From assembly GCF_902459465.1 (NCBI RefSeq), contig NC_047066.1, positions 1,116,001 through 1,180,000 on the forward strand: a stretch of DNA of 64,000 nt, written 5' to 3'. The DNA comes from Asterias rubens (lineage: Eukaryota > Echinodermata > Asteroidea > Forcipulatida > Asteriidae). Position numbers and translations under genes: made by a program. The notes beneath the pieces were generated by a model, which had not been told where the DNA came from, ran no database searches, and saw only the letters and a list, made by a program, of their open reading frames with translations. Shown here piece by piece: positions 63,655 to 64,000 of this stretch (position 1 is its first letter; every line of letters begins with the position of its first letter).

Positions 63655-64000
63655 TATTTAACTTTGATTTGTTGTAATTCAAAACCTGATGACGTCATCA
63701 TGACATCATTAAGTTTGTGTGGTCTTATTATTAAGGTTCAATTGTCTGATGAGTTTCAATGTTAAATTCCATATCAATCTTGAGTTATGACAACAAATTG
63801 TCTTTTTTTATAAAAAACACAAAAAACACAAAGGCAGAGTTTGACCTTCCGGTACGACCGGAAGATGAGGTCATACGATTTTGGCGTTAACTTTTCAAAT
63901 GTTGTCCAAGTCTTTATCTGTGTGATGCCCAAGTATGAACATCATAGCAATAATATTCGTTGAGATACAGCGAAAAGCAAATGTCGTTTTTTAACTTTAA
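63655..64000 (+). repeat. Dispersed repeat, copy 2, cut by the window end
   Basis: Same order of blocks as 61885-62290, including CTGATGACGTCATCATGACA and CAAATGTTGTCCAAGTCTTT. It continues to the last base, so the unit is at least 350 bp. Confidence 0.7.

Overview
The window is animal nuclear DNA: genes split by GT-AG introns, AT-rich spacers, many small DNA-transposon derivatives (MITEs), tRNA-derived SINEs and long minisatellites, and no bacterial-style operons. The protein set (intronless rhodopsin-family receptors, MAPK7/ERK5, VKOR, HARBI1-type transposase) and the dense TTAA-flanked MITEs fit a marine invertebrate deuterostome. An echinoderm, probably a sea star, is my best guess; the species is not proven by anything I can see.

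Layout. 2.8-17.8 kb: three intronless class A GPCR genes, one on the minus strand and two close paralogues on the plus strand, separated by MITEs. 18-23.5 kb: repeats only, including an unusual cluster of TTGCATATGCAA-like palindromes. 23.6-37.9 kb: a complete MAPK7 (ERK5) gene on the minus strand, five coding exons whose phases join exactly to give 1117 codons. Its last intron (8.8 kb) carries an apparently complete PIF/Harbinger transposon (24547-32587) with inverted termini and both element genes: a Myb/SANT-like protein on plus and a 347-residue HARBI1-type transposase with D, D and E on minus. 38.1-39.5 kb: a minisatellite of two interspersed unit lengths (43 and 57 bp). 43.2-48.2 kb: a four-exon gene for a short (200-residue) Myc-like bHLH-zipper protein. 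51.8-56.5 kb: a three-exon vitamin K epoxide reductase gene with a 78-bp minisatellite in intron 2. 57-64 kb: LINE remnant, MITEs and a dispersed repeat; no gene recognised.

The genes do not form one pathway. The main points of interest are: the activation-loop motif of MAPK7 reads T-V-Y, not T-E-Y; a two-gene Harbinger element with intact frames sits between the body and the C-terminal exon of MAPK7, although younger MITEs have landed in its non-coding parts; and several MITE families share one terminal plan (TTAA, then AG) and repeatedly insert into each other, giving datable nested structures.

All splice sites were read by eye from GT/AG positions, phase agreement and family similarity. 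Nothing was run, and repeat edges are good to a few bases at best unless a TTAA or inverted terminus is named.
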